Shown here piece by piece: positions 1 through 10,995 of a DNA stretch of 64,000 nucleotides (position 1 is the stretch's first letter; each line of letters opens with the position of its first letter). Source of the DNA: Capsaspora owczarzaki ATCC 30864 (lineage: Eukaryota; Opisthokonta; Filasterea); NCBI RefSeq assembly GCF_000151315.2, contig NW_011887295.1, positions 1 to 64,000 of the forward strand. Direction: 5' to 3'. The notes beneath the pieces are model-generated. The model worked only from the letters and a program-made list of their open reading frames with translations, made no database searches and was not told the origin of the DNA. The position numbers and the translations under genes are program-made.

Positions 1-1010
1 CATTGGGCAGTATTCTTCAAAGCAAGTAGCACTTGCTGTCACACATTCAAGTCGAGACGTCGAGAAGGATTGCGATCGCCAAGAGAATCAAGATCGCTTA
101 ATTGGGTTAAAACCATCGCAGCCGAGACAAGTCTTCAAGCCGAAAGAGACGACGGACGCCAGTCACCAGCTGCTAGTACGCAGGTGATAGAGTTGGCATT
201 GTAGGCAAGGGGCGGAGCGCGAGTCCAGGGGCCCTGATGCCCGGTAATGAGGCCAAACTCAGCACGGAAGCGAGAAACAACATTTGGCCGAACGTTGGCG
301 CGCATGCACCCCACACAACGACCCCGCGCGTTGGCTCTCATTGACCAACAGCGCAGGGAAGTGGGAAGGGACGCCGGTGGACGGAAACAAGATCAAGAAC
401 CTTACCATGCAGACGTTTCGGCGCAAGAGTCGTGGTAGTACATGAAGCAGCACCGCGGAATGCTACTTTGATGAGCGCAAGACGAGCACTCAGCATCGTG
501 TTCAAGACAAGCGTACGGTATGAAGGTGAAACGGCAACTGAACCTGTTCAAGTGGTATTTTTGGAAGTCATGGCGTCAACGTGTCAATGGTGTGTTTGTT
601 TCGTTTGTCCAGCTTCATCATGACGACGATGACTCGACATGTTGAGACACAGTTGATGTTCGTGGACGTGTTCGCTTTTTCTTTCGGTTGGTGTTTCGTT
701 TTGTCTTCAAAGGCAAGCTCCCACCAACTCTTCCCCAATGTCACGTTACTCATTTGAATCGCTCTTGATCATAGTGTCGCTCTAATGTGCAGGTCGACCA
801 GCCGCACACAGCGCATCAGGCGCCCGCCACAAATCAAGTTGTGGCATGAGGGGCCGACACTCTTTTTTTTTCTTTCATTCGCTATTCTCTTGGCCGTGCA
901 ATCAGCGCCGTGAACTGCAACGACAGTCAAGCAAAAGAACAAACAATGGCGGAGCAACGACGGATTTGTATTTGTTGCTCACGTTGTGAGCGTTTTCCAA
1001 AGCTCCGGCT
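1..1010. other. No gene seen at left edge
   Basis: Only short, unconserved open frames on both strands. No recognisable protein, tRNA or repeat array. It may hold the 3' flank of a gene lying outside the window. It directly follows the 3' end of the minus-strand GH39 gene. Confidence 0.4.
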
Positions 1011-2879
1011 CTAGTAGAACTGCAGCGGAATAAACACAGCAACGGTCGAGTACGGGACAAGGTTGAAGGTGAAGGTAATGTCAGAGCCAACAACCGAGTA
1101 AGGGAGCTGCTGGGCATGCAGGGTGCTCGCCTCGTGCAGGGCCACAATTTGAGCGGGAGTGGGATAGGTGGGCGAGCCCATGGCCTCCCAGACAGCACGA
1201 GGATTGACGTGTGTGTCGTCAATCAGGTAGTACAACGAGTTGACTGGGCTGCCCTTCGCAGCAACGCCGGCAACAGTCACAGTCACCGTGTAGTTCTGGA
1301 TGGGGAACTCAAAGTAGTCAAAGTTGGTGATAAACACTTGCACCTCATTGTCGGTGCGGGTAGCCCAGACGCTGGTCGTGTTGGCATCACCGACGGTCGA
1401 GACAGCAACGCGGTCGGTGCCAGCCTGGCGCAAAAGCTTGAGACCGTGGAATGCGGGCTTGGGAACGCCGATGTTGGTCACAATTCCGTACATGTCGTGG
1501 AACGGGGTTGGATCCTGGCCGCCCTCCTCTATCCAAATGCAAACAAAGTCAAAAAATAACAATAAAATAAGCGAGCGGGTGTGAGAAAATACAATCATGA
1601 GGCAAACGAAGGGAGGGCAGGGTGTTTCGTTGTCATCGAATCAAACATTGAACTCACCAAACACGTCAGACACGGCCCAGTAGCTGGCAATCTCGACCAG
1701 ACCCTGAGTCTTTGCCACCATGTTCACCACTACCAAGACGATGTGTTCAGCACCAAGGATGATGAGCATTGCGTGAGATTGTCAACACAAGAAACCAGCA
1801 GTCCCGCCGTTTCAATCTCGAGCCATGTTCACGCACAGAACGATGCAGCATACGGAAGATCGTGGTTGGGAGTGTCGCTGAAAAGCCCAGAGTTGAATTC
1901 AGTGTAAATCACTGGAATGCCACCTGCAGCGGCCTTTGTGGCAGCAAAAATGTCGTGCATGAGATCGCGAACAGGGTAGGTCGTGGGGTCGGTGGGGTAC
2001 TCGTGGGTGGAGATAAAGTCCAGCTGGATGCCGTTTTGCTTGCAGAAGGCCACCGTCTCGGCAATCCACTGGGACTGGCAGGTTGCAGGGCCGCCGACAC
2101 GAATTAGCGGGCTGACACTCTTCAGCGCAGTGTAAGTGTGCTGGAGCAGCGTAAAGTAGTCGGTTTGGTTGCCAGACCAGAATCCGCTGTGCCACATACG
2201 ATGCGTCCGACACCAGTGAGTCTCCACAACCACGACAATCACCCCAAGACAAGCAACATCCAAAAACCAAACAACCTCCCCCCCCCCCCCCAAAAAAAAA
2301 AAAAAAAAAAAACAGAACACCCAACTGCGGGCTCACCAATTGGGCTCGTTCCAGACTTCAAAGTACCACTGGGAGACCTCCTCCAGGCCGTAGCGATCAA
2401 CGAGGTGCTGGGCCAGCTTGGTGATCAGATCGTCCCACTGAGCATAGTCCTTGGGAGGCGTAATGTTGCCCTTGTAATAAAAGATGGTCTCGTTGCCAGA
2501 GGCGTACGCGGTGGGCATGAACGAGAGCTCGACGATCGGGCGCATGTTGATTGAGAGCAAAAAGTCGTACACTTGGTCAATGTTGAAGAACGAGTACTCG
2601 TTGGGCGCAATGACCACGCTCATATCGTCGTTGAGCACGCCATGAAACCGAATGTACTCCCAGCCAAGGGCGCTCTGCGACTCGCGCACCGCCTGGCGCC
2701 AGTCCTCGCGCAGGGCCAGCGCGGCGTGGCCCACTTCCGACGCACCTGCCCCAGAAGTGGGGGAACGGGGTGGTAGGTTGGGCGAGGTTGACTTCAAACC
2801 GAGCGGCAGACTGGCCGGTCGCGACGGCGAGCGCTGCAGCCACCGTGACGCAGAACACCGCGAGCAGAGAGGTGCGCAT
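1011..2879 (-). CDS. Secreted GH39 glycoside hydrolase (beta-xylosidase / iduronidase family)
   Basis: Four exons on the minus strand: 2879-2337, 2186-1837, 1729-1658 and 1528-1011, all with GT-AG introns, predicting about 493 residues. The start gives a clear signal peptide (MRTSLLAVFCVTVAAALAV). Family GH39 retaining glycosidases cleave beta-xylosides or alpha-L-iduronides. The general acid/base Glu is seen in EVWNEPNC (the last codon is made across intron 1) and the nucleophile Glu in YTEFNSG. The C-terminal part forms the beta-sandwich typical of the family. Exon 1 carries an apparent single-base slip: the family motif FW-x-CVGSGHAAL is only read if one C of the CCC at 2730-2732 is ignored. 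This is either a sequence error or a real lesion. The protein is probably exported or lysosomal. The substrate cannot be told from sequence. Confidence 0.85.
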
Positions 2880-3770
2880 CTGGCGGAAGGGATGTTGGGG
2901 ATCTGTGTGTGTGTGTGTGTGAGTGTGTGGTAGTCGCATTGCGTTTTCGTGGTGAGTCAGAGCGCAGAGTAGCAGCATCAGCAGCATTAGTACGTCACAC
3001 TGTCGTGTTGAGGATCAGTTGTTTGTTGTTTTGTTTTTGTTGGGCTTTTTTTTTTTTTTTTTTTTTTCGTTTTTTCTTTGTTTTTTTCTTTTCGGGTGAT
3101 CTGCGCTGTGTTGTGCTCCTGGGTCTTGTTTGTGGTTTTTTTTTCAGTCACGCTTCGCTCTGATCGTCGTAGGCTGCAACGGCGTGGTGAGGGTTGAGGC
3201 GAGCGACAATGACGCTTGGGAGGGGCGGGGAGGGGGTGGAATCGCGACACCGCTCCCGACGGAAAGCACAACACACGCGGCGCAGACCAATGGGATTTCT
3301 TCGCACGTCACGGCGCTGTCCTGACACACGCCACTAGCGGCGTGTGAGATGTGATGATGAGAAATCAGAGCTCGTGTCGATTGGCGGGAGATGGGTGGGG
3401 TGGAGTCGGGGGTGAACAGCAGGACAAATGCAAATCACAATACTCGCCCGAAACGCGTACAAAAACAAAAGCAAGACTGCGTGCGTGCGTTCGTTGTGCG
3501 TAGCGCGATCGAGCAATGAAAACATCTGCCTCTGATCACTATATTCACGTTGGGCACTCAAAAGTCAAGGAGCACGGCTGGTGGAATATTGAGGGGGGGG
3601 GGGACGACAATCGGTGGCTTTGCCGCTCTTTTTCCCTCCCAACCAAAGCTCACTCCTTTTACTTTGCACTCACTCAAATTCCGCATTGCTCCTCGCTTGC
3701 TTGCCCCTTCGATTGCTTGCTGATATTCTTTCTCTTCTCGCTCGTATCAAACTGCAAACCATCAAACAAC
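2880..3770. promoter_or_regulatory. Divergent intergenic region, GH39 / guanine deaminase
   Basis: About 890 bases between two divergently oriented genes, so it must hold both promoters. Contents: a TG run near 2905-2920, a long T tract at about 3048-3068, and pyrimidine-rich sequence just before the deaminase start at 3771. No gene seen. Confidence 0.5.
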
Positions 3771-3955
3771 ATGACTGGAGAAGTGCGCACCGTCTTCCGT
3801 GGTGGGATTGTGCATTGCGTAGACGCCTCGACGACGCAGCTGCTTGAGGACGGCGTGCTTGGCCTCGACCAGTCCAACCGGGTAATGATGACTGGCAGCC
3901 CCATATGAAACCTGAATGCGTTTTGCTCGTCGACCAGTGCGACTGCGCATCCCAG

Positions 3956-3986
<31 letters not shown>

Positions 3987-4145
3987 CAGAGGAGCCGCCG
4001 CAGAGGCCAAACCGCCCATGCTTTCGCATTAGCACGCGGCCAAATTCCCTCCCATCTCCCAGCCCGACTCGCCCCGCCCCGCCCCGCTCTGAGCCCAACC
4101 GACCCGACTGCGTACGCATGTCCTCAAACTCATCTGCTCACTCTG

Positions 4146-4198
<53 letters not shown>

Positions 4199-5971
4199 CT
4201 TTACCGCAGATTGTCTTTGTGGAGGACGGCAGCCAACTCGCTCTGCTGCAGGATCGCTATGGCTTTGCTGCCGACGCGCGCACAATCCAGCTCAAGCCGC
4301 ACCAGTTCCTGATGCCTGGGTTTATCGACACGCACATCCATGCGTCGCAGTACCCAAACGCCGGCACGGGCCTCGACATGCCGCTGCTCCAGTGGCTCGA
4401 AACGTACACCTTTCCCACTGAGGCCATGTTCGCCAACCCAGAGTTTGCGCAAAACGCCTATGAGAAGGTTGTGCAGCGAACGCTGCGATCTGGCACGACC
4501 GCCTGCTCGTACTTTACCACGATTCACCGAGAGGCCAGCACGACGCTTGTACGAAATTTGGTTTTCAAGTTTTTTTTTTTTTGGCCACCATATTCATTTC
4601 GTCCACATGATTTTTATGTCTAACCTGTTCCAATTCCTCGACTTGCACGGTTAGGTTGAGACCTGTGAGCGGTTGGGCCAACGTGCATACGTCGGCAAGG
4701 TGTGCATGGACCGAAACTCGCCTTCTACCTACATTGAAGTCACGAACGAGTCAATCCGCGAAACGGAGGCATTCGTCCAGGCGACTCTGGCGCGAAACTC
4801 TGAGCTGGTCACCCCGATCGTCACGCCTCGGTTTGTGCCAACCTGCTCTTCGCAGCTCATGACCGGGCTCGGCGAAGTGGCTCGACGGTACGAAATGCAG
4901 CCCGTTGAAAATTGTGATTGTTGATTTGCTCCTGCTCTTGACGTTCTGCAGGCAATTTTGACGCGTTGATGCAGCCGTGTTGATGATGCCGTGGTGTAGC
5001 ATTTGCTCAAACCTTGCTCACAACACGCCTCGATTCCACATCGAATTGTTTTTTGTTTCTCATTTTTCCTTCTTTTTTGTTTGTCCTTCTCCAACCCACA
5101 GCTACAACGTGCCCATCCAGTCACACGTTTCTGAAAACGCCGGCGAGATTGAATGGGTCAGGCAGCTGCATCCTCAGTGCAGCAGCTACTCTGACGTGTA
5201 CGATGTCCACGGCTTGCTCAACTCGAAAGCCATCATGGCTCATGGCGTCCATCTGAGCGAGGCTGAGATGCAGCTCCTTTCGGCCCGCAAGGTCGGCGTG
5301 TCCCATTGCCCATGCTCCAACTACGGGTACGACGGGAGAGTGCAACGACTGCCGTGTCGTGTTGAAAGAGTTCTGACTCGTTTTGTTATGCGTGTTCTTG
5401 GATCTTGGCTTCAGCATCTTGAGCGGAATTTGCCGAGTTCGTGACTTGCACCAGCACAATGTCAAGGTGGGCCTCGGCACGGACGTTTCTGGCGGCCATA
5501 GCCCGGCGATGCTCGAGTCGCTGCGGCTTGCGCTGATCGCCTCAAAGACTGTCCACTTCCAAGAACCAGCTCTTGCACCCTTGCGTCTGTACGAAGGCTT
5601 GCATCTGGCCACCCTAGGCGGCGCTGAGGTTATGGGTCTGCAAGATCAGATCGGTACAAGAAAGAGTCGTGCTTGCGCGGTGGCTTGTCGTGCGTTCTGT
5701 TCTGTTGTTGTTTTTGTTTCACTGACTTTTTTTTGTTGTTGTCAAATGCGTTGTGGCAGGAAACTTTGCTCCTGGCAAGCATTTCGACGCATTAATCGTC
5801 GATCCGAGCTCCATTGACTCGCCCATCGATGTGTTTGCCAAGGACAAGTTCAGCGATCGTGTTGAAAAATTCTTGTTCAACGGCGACGATCGCAACATTG
5901 TGACAGTTTTCGTGAATGGCAAGGTGGTCAAGCGTCTCGCATCTGCGCCCGCCCTCACGGCCGACTTTTAG
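3771..5971 (+). CDS. GDA: Guanine deaminase
   Basis: Six exons: 3771-3881, 4210-4548, 4655-4887, 5102-5326, 5415-5653 and 5760-5971, summing to 452 codons plus stop. Hydrolyses guanine to xanthine and ammonia in purine catabolism; cytosolic and zinc dependent. All metal-site motifs of the amidohydrolase fold are present in order: HIH in PGFIDTHIHASQYPNAG, the His of QSHVSE, the His of AHGVHLS and the catalytic Asp of GLGTDVSGG. Length is that of the animal enzyme. The start was chosen at the first ATG after a pyrimidine tract; it gives MTGEVRTVFRGGIVHC, a normal N-terminal beta strand. Intron 1 is bounded by GA and TC microsatellites. There is no sign of damage. Confidence 0.93.
3958..4197. 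repeat. GA and TC microsatellites inside intron 1 of guanine deaminase
   Basis: An uninterrupted GA run at about 3958-3986 and a CTGTCT/TC run at about 4141-4196 lie at the two ends of one 328 nt intron. They are complementary purine and pyrimidine tracts, so the intron RNA could fold back on itself with the second tract ending just before the 3' splice site. Confidence 0.8.
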
Positions 5972-6304
5972 TGCTCGACGGGTTTTTTTTTCGGCCGCGC
6001 TTCTGCTGACAGTTTGAGCCGGCCAAGTTGTGTGTGTGTGTGTGTGTGTGTGTGTTGTATGTGTTTTTGTTGTTTGTTTGTTTGTTTGTTTGTTTGTTTG
6101 TTTGTTTGTTTGTTTGTTTGTTTGTTTGTTTGTTTGTTTGTTTGTTTGTTTGTTTCTTATGCTGAAATTGCTCTTTTGTGCTCGCTCTCGTTGTTGCAAC
6201 TGGATCATATTAACACGTTTTATCGACTAAAAAATGCAGACGCTCAACAAACACTCACCAGCAAAATTTACAACGCTCGAACGTCCCAATTGCAACCACA
6301 CGTC
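5972..6304. repeat. TG and TTTG microsatellites between convergent genes
   Basis: The 3' space between guanine deaminase (+) and the PDZ gene (-) is mostly simple repeat: TG at about 6029-6054 and about twenty TTTG units at about 6070-6155. No gene. Confidence 0.85.
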
Positions 6305-8488
6305 TCAGTTTCGAGCTCTAAAGTAATCCACACACCGCTCCATGATGTTTCTCGAAGAGCTGCTGCCATGCACGCTGGTACGGGTGGTGGATCTCGACGA
6401 AGGAGGGGTGATCAAGGGCGGAAGCTGCAAGTTGCGGGCGCGCTCGGCAATCTGGGGAATCACGGGCGGCAAATGGTCCATGTTAAACCGCAGCATGGCC
6501 TCGGTGACAAAGGCTGTTAGCCGTTTGTAGAGCGGCTCGGAAATTACACTGAGGCAGAGCGTCGGCTTGCTAATGCCGGAAGGCATTCCCAACGGCGAAT
6601 CGTCGTTGTGCGGAACAAACGGCGATGCTGTCGACCCGTCCCGTGGCGAATCAATGTACATTGGGCCTTGGTCAACAGCGTCGCTCGCGCCTGGAGCGGT
6701 GCGCATGCCCGTCACAGTCGCAGCCTTATGCATGTCTTTGACCGAGTACGGCGGCAAGTAATCTGCAGAAGGCGATGTCGGGGCGGTAATCAACTTGTGG
6801 ATCGTCACGTCGTCGAGCCCAACCACGCACTGGCCGTTGACGGCAATAATGTGGTCAGACTTGCGAATGCCAGCCAGTTCGGCGTTGGTGCCGGCCTTGA
6901 CCTTGGTGACCTTGCCGTTGTGCATGTAAAAGCCATATCCAGTGACGGGATCGTGCGCGCAAAACAAGTCGCGCCCAACCGAGTTGGCAATGGTTTCCAC
7001 GACCACGGAGCAGCTGTCTTCGCCTCGCAGGCGCGACTCGCGAACCTTGTTGACAAAGATGGACTTGAACGTCTCGGGTGTGAAGAGCTTGGCGTCAATC
7101 CCCTCCAAGCTGATAATCTCGTCGCCAAACCGAACGCCTGCCAGCGCGGCGGGCGTGCCGCGATTCACACACGAGACAAACCAGCGAATCGGCGGCTCGC
7201 CGGATTGCTGCAACTGGCGCTCTTCCTGCTGCTGCAAGAACGCAAAGACGCTTTCCATTCCGGCGGACGGATGCTGCCTGGATTCCTCCCCATCCATACT
7301 GTGGGTATCGTAGTTTGGCGCGGCAGTCAAAATGTCGTTGACTGGGGCACTGTGCCGGCGCGCTCGCATCGACCAAGCGATGGTCGACTCGGACGTGTTG
7401 AGCGGCGACGGCGGCAGGTACGGCGGATCGTCAATCAGACCGTCACGACTGCGGTCGACTGCAGGCATGCCAATGGGCGACACATTCTCCGAGTCCTGTC
7501 CTACACTGTTCAACCTCATATCGGACGATCGGCGCATAAAAAATCCCGCGGCTCTCTGACGCAGACTGGGCTGGCGCGTTGGGGGCAAACCACCAGCAGC
7601 TCCTCTTGCTTGCCCCACAACGCCTGCCATCTCGCGAGCCTGGTTGGGTGTCAACTGGTTGAACGGCATGCTGTTGTCGCCGCCTGTCTCGACCGAAGAA
7701 GCGCTGCCCATGGAAGCGGCTCGAGCGCGTTTCCTACCAACCGAATGCCGGGTCCACGGATTCCATCCCGTCGAGCCCGCGGGATGCAGCGGCAGCCGCG
7801 CCAAGTGCATGCCCACGCGGTCGTGATCGGGCTTGAACACAAAGATGAGACGCTGGCGGCGCTTGGGAGGCGCGTTGACGTCCGAGTATGCCGATTCGTC
7901 CTCGAGTCTGTGCCGGTGAGAAAGCTGTACCAGCAACGGCGAAGACGATGACGACGACGACGCTGCCGATCCAGGCAACGGGTGCTGCTGCTGCGATGAC
8001 GGCGCAGACGAAGGTCGACCGTGCTGTGAGTTCAGGGCAGGTGTTGAAGCCGTCCTTGTCGGGAGTCGCGGCTGCTGCGGCGCGGGCGAGTGGCTGTGGC
8101 TGCCAAACGAGGATGAACGCTGTCGCAGGTGTAACGCTGCTGCAGTTGTTGTTGTTGCTGCTGCTGTTGCTGCCTCAGCCATCGGTCGGCTGCCCGGCGA
8201 CGATGACGCATTGCTTGTTTCCAGTGCAGCAGTCGTAGTGCGCGGCGGGGCACCCGAAGACCCGGCCGCAGCCGCAGCAGCCGCAGCAGTCGTGGCGGCC
8301 GTCGTTCGAGCCACAGTTCCGCCGGCGTTCAAGCTGCGTCCTCCTCCTCGCATTCCTCGCTCTGCGCTCTCGCCGCCGCGCTCGGCACTCGGGCTCGGTG
8401 TCTCGCCTTGAATGGTCGTGTAATACTGCTGCTTTATTGCGCTGCTGTCGTTCGAGCCTCGCGCGCGAAGCCAATCGCTCAAGCCCAT
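6305..8488 (-). CDS. Syntenin-like tandem PDZ protein with long disordered insertions
   Basis: Single exon, 727 residues from the ATG at 8488 (an upstream in-frame TTG is ignored). The C-terminal third matches syntenin: a PDZ1 second half (VSCVNRGTPAALAGVRFGDE), a PDZ2 with carboxylate-binding loop GYGFYMHNGKV and NAELAGIRKSDHIIAVNGQ, then the syntenin-type tail (SVISEPLYKRL ... RFNMDH). The first strands of PDZ1 (RQRLIFVFKPDHDRVGMHL) lie about 200 residues upstream, near residue 214. PDZ1 therefore appears split between strands 2 and 3 by a Ser/Pro-rich insertion. The first 200 residues are low-complexity Ala/Thr/Ser/Gln. PDZ proteins of this type bind C-terminal tails of membrane proteins and phosphoinositides. 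A canonical syntenin lies at 31095-32711. The syntenin relation is firm for PDZ2 and the tail, and inferred for the split PDZ1. Confidence 0.8.
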   Translation of the reverse strand: MGLSDWLRARGSNDSSAIKQQYYTTIQGETPSPSAERGGESAERGMRGGGRSLNAGGTVARTTAATTAAAAAAAAGSSGAPPRTTTAALETSNASSSPGSRPMAEAATAAATTTTAAALHLRQRSSSFGSHSHSPAPQQPRLPTRTASTPALNSQHGRPSSAPSSQQQHPLPGSAASSSSSSSPLLVQLSHRHRLEDESAYSDVNAPPKRRQRLIFVFKPDHDRVGMHLARLPLHPAGSTGWNPWTRHSVGRKRARAASMGSASSVETGGDNSMPFNQLTPNQAREMAGVVGQARGAAGGLPPTRQPSLRQRAAGFFMRRSSDMRLNSVGQDSENVSPIGMPAVDRSRDGLIDDPPYLPPSPLNTSESTIAWSMRARRHSAPVNDILTAAPNYDTHSMDGEESRQHPSAGMESVFAFLQQQEERQLQQSGEPPIRWFVSCVNRGTPAALAGVRFGDEIISLEGIDAKLFTPETFKSIFVNKVRESRLRGEDSCSVVVETIANSVGRDLFCAHDPVTGYGFYMHNGKVTKVKAGTNAELAGIRKSDHIIAVNGQCVVGLDDVTIHKLITAPTSPSADYLPPYSVKDMHKAATVTGMRTAPGASDAVDQGPMYIDSPRDGSTASPFVPHNDDSPLGMPSGISKPTLCLSVISEPLYKRLTAFVTEAMLRFNMDHLPPVIPQIAERARNLQLPPLITPPSSRSTTRTSVHGSSSSRNIMERCVDYFRARN

Positions 8489-8711
8489 GATGAAACACAA
8501 TGTTAGGTTGGTGGATTTTGAAACGAAGAGGGACTGGCAGCAAAGTTCAAGCCTCGCAGTTTGCTCAAAACGATTTCGCTGGGGTGATGTCTGCGAATGA
8601 ATGTTTTCTATTTTGTTTTATTACTTGAAGTTTCGCGAAACATGGTCTGAAAAGATAATTTTATTGTGGGTTTCAGCAGCATTTTCGTCATCCCCCGCCA
8701 ACCAACCAAAA

Positions 8712-10995
8712 CTAACAGTTCTCGATGAATGGACAGTACGGACAATCAACGTCGCGATCGCTGAAATGGTTGACCCACTTGTTGTGGAGACGCGCAGTGG
8801 CGTCTTTGAGAGGCAGCGCGCTCAGCATGCCGCTGCGATGCTCCAAAACCAATCCATCGCGCTTGAGCTTGTCGATGGCATCTTCGACCTCAAAGTCGAC
8901 TGTGGCGCCGAGGGTTTCGAGAAACTGCGCAAAAGTAAATGCACTTGCAAGTGAGCACACACAAGCCTGACAATCACCGCTCTCCCTCTCAATGAAACGA
9001 AATACAAATAAAAGCGAACGCAAAAACCAACACCGCCTCACCTGCTCACACGTCTTGTCCAAATCATCAAAAGTCATGTCGCCTTTGTGCCAGAGGAAAA
9101 AGTAGGCAAGAAGCGCCTCCTTGAACTCTTGCTCGAGCATAGAGTCGGTGAGGTAGAGCATGACACCTTCCTGCGTGTCCATCGACTTGTGGTAAATGGA
9201 GCGGGTCATCATGAGATTGTACCGATCCTTTTGGGCAGAGATTTGGAAGGAAATCTTCATGAGGTAGGTAAAGATGATGCCAATCAGTGTCCACAACACA
9301 TTGTCCTCCGTGGCGTCCATGCGATCGGCCAGCTCTTCGGGCGACGCTCCGAATTGGGCGGCGGCTGCCTGCACGACATTGTGACTGGCCAATGCGTCTG
9401 ACGTGTCGCTGGATGTCATTGCAGCAGCTTTGACGTACGCGGCCGCGGTAGCAGACGCCGCGACGACCGAACTGGCAGTCGCGCTGGCGAGATTGGTGAG
9501 GGCATCGGCAAGTCCCGCCATCTCCGATGATGCTCGTGTTTCAGAGGGCAGGAATGTCGACCCAGAAGAAGCCGACAGGGTTGCATTCGTATGGTAGTTG
9601 CTTCCGCCAAATGGAAGGTAATCTTCGAGATCAAAGATTTGAAACACAATGGCAGCAATGCAGGTGATGACCGCAACGACAATCTTGATTTGGTCGCTGG
9701 GGTTCATCTGGATGGTCTTTTCGGGCAAAACCATCTCAAAGTCGGCCATGGGAACATCGACAAACGACTTGATCATGATGGGGCGATGCTCGTCCTGCTT
9801 GGCGTTTTTGGGAGCGACCGCCTGGCCCTGTCGTAGATTACTCGAGCTGGCACCAGGGCCAGATGTGACCGTGTCAGCCGATGGCTGTCCGGAGGAGAAG
9901 GACGCCTCGGTGACTGGATTTCGAACGCGGTACAGAATGACCATCTGCTTGAAGGTGGGCTCTTGCAGCTGCACTGACGAGAGAAGGTTCAAGCCATTGA
10001 ACATGCGCTGCAGATTGCGACGCTCGACTTTGCGGTAGCGCCACGACGACGAGTCCAGATTGTCATCGTCCTCAGCATCGTCGTGGAGCGCCGCCGTGGC
10101 CGTTCCCTTGCTAAAGCTCGGCTTGTGGAAGGCAGCCTTCATCCAGTCGACCACGGTGTGACCCAGTCTGTACAATAGCGAGTCGATCTTTTCCATCATG
10201 AAGAGGCCTTGCGTTCTGTGGAAAGTCAAGGAGCAAGAATAAAAGAGGGGGAAAAAAAAAAAAACGAACAATCAGGCGAGTTTTGCTCCAAAAGGAAACC
10301 GAGCATTCAATTGACGGCCATACCGATCAACGCCAACACCTCGATGATAAATCAGAACGCGATCTGAAATGGAGGCGGGCTGACGCGTCCCCTCACGAAG
10401 CTCTGGATGCCGGTTTAAGAAGCGAACGAATGCAGCGCCATCAAGGTTGGACCAGTTGATTTCTGCACGGACATTGAAGAGATAGTCTGTGGAGGAGGAG
10501 GTGGAGGAGGAGGAAAAGGAGGAGGAGGAGGAGAGAGAGAGGGAGGTTTTTGAAAGGAGGCACAGGATGAGCTCACCGTCATTGGCAAAAAAATTCACAA
10601 ACATCCAGCACTCATCGGCAACCGTGCCCACCTTCTTTGAGCGCAGTGTCATACTGTTCTTGAGACAACATCAGATAGTTGCCCCGCTCCATGATGCGAT
10701 GGAAGCGCTCCAGGAAATCGTCCTCGTAATCGCGAATTTGAGCCTCCGTCATTTCCGCCAGCTCTGTTGCGTTCGACACGCCGGGCGTAAAGAGATTATA
10801 GCTCCTGCGCATCTCCTTCTGCTCGTCGTAGGCAGAGTTGCGGTAGCAACCTTCGAGGCGCCGCGCAAAGTCAATGAAGAGCATCTTGTCCGGCTTGCCC
10901 TCGATGCGCTGCACCAGCTTTCGCATGACTGTGTTGGATGGCGTCGGGATGTAGAATTCTGGCGGGACCCGCACGAATGTGTTTCGCGGTGGCAT
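8712..10995 (-). CDS. DUF3754 / TMEM143-like two-pass membrane protein
   Basis: Four exons: 10995-10577, 10486-10324, 10215-9042 and 8924-8712. They give about 655 residues if one extra base is ignored. Family features: an N-terminal helical region (MPPRNTFVRVPPEFYIPTP), a motif ending in VLIYHRGVGVDR joined across intron 2 to TQGLFMMEKIDSLLYRL, then two hydrophobic segments (IKIVVAVITCIAAIVFQIF and VLWTLIGIIFTYLMKISFQ) separated by an Ala/Thr-rich loop, and a conserved Cys-containing C-terminus (DRDVDCPYCPF). TMEM143 is a poorly understood mitochondrial membrane protein, so no reaction is assigned. Exon 1 has an apparent single-base slip at the CCC 10627-10629: reading KEGGTVADECW needs one C fewer. 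Intron 1 contains a GGA repeat. The family assignment is from remembered motifs and is moderately sure. Confidence 0.7.

Noticed and set aside
6029-6155. TG/TTTG array considered as a CRISPR-like array or origin
   Set aside because: Pure microsatellite without spacers. The genome is eukaryotic.
6608-7951. 447-codon plus-strand frame opposite the syntenin paralogue
   Set aside because: Antisense shadow; the minus strand carries recognisable PDZ domains.
10620-10660. A 20-nt intron explaining the DUF3754 frame change
   Set aside because: Far too short, and it leads into the wrong frame. A one-base slip fits better.
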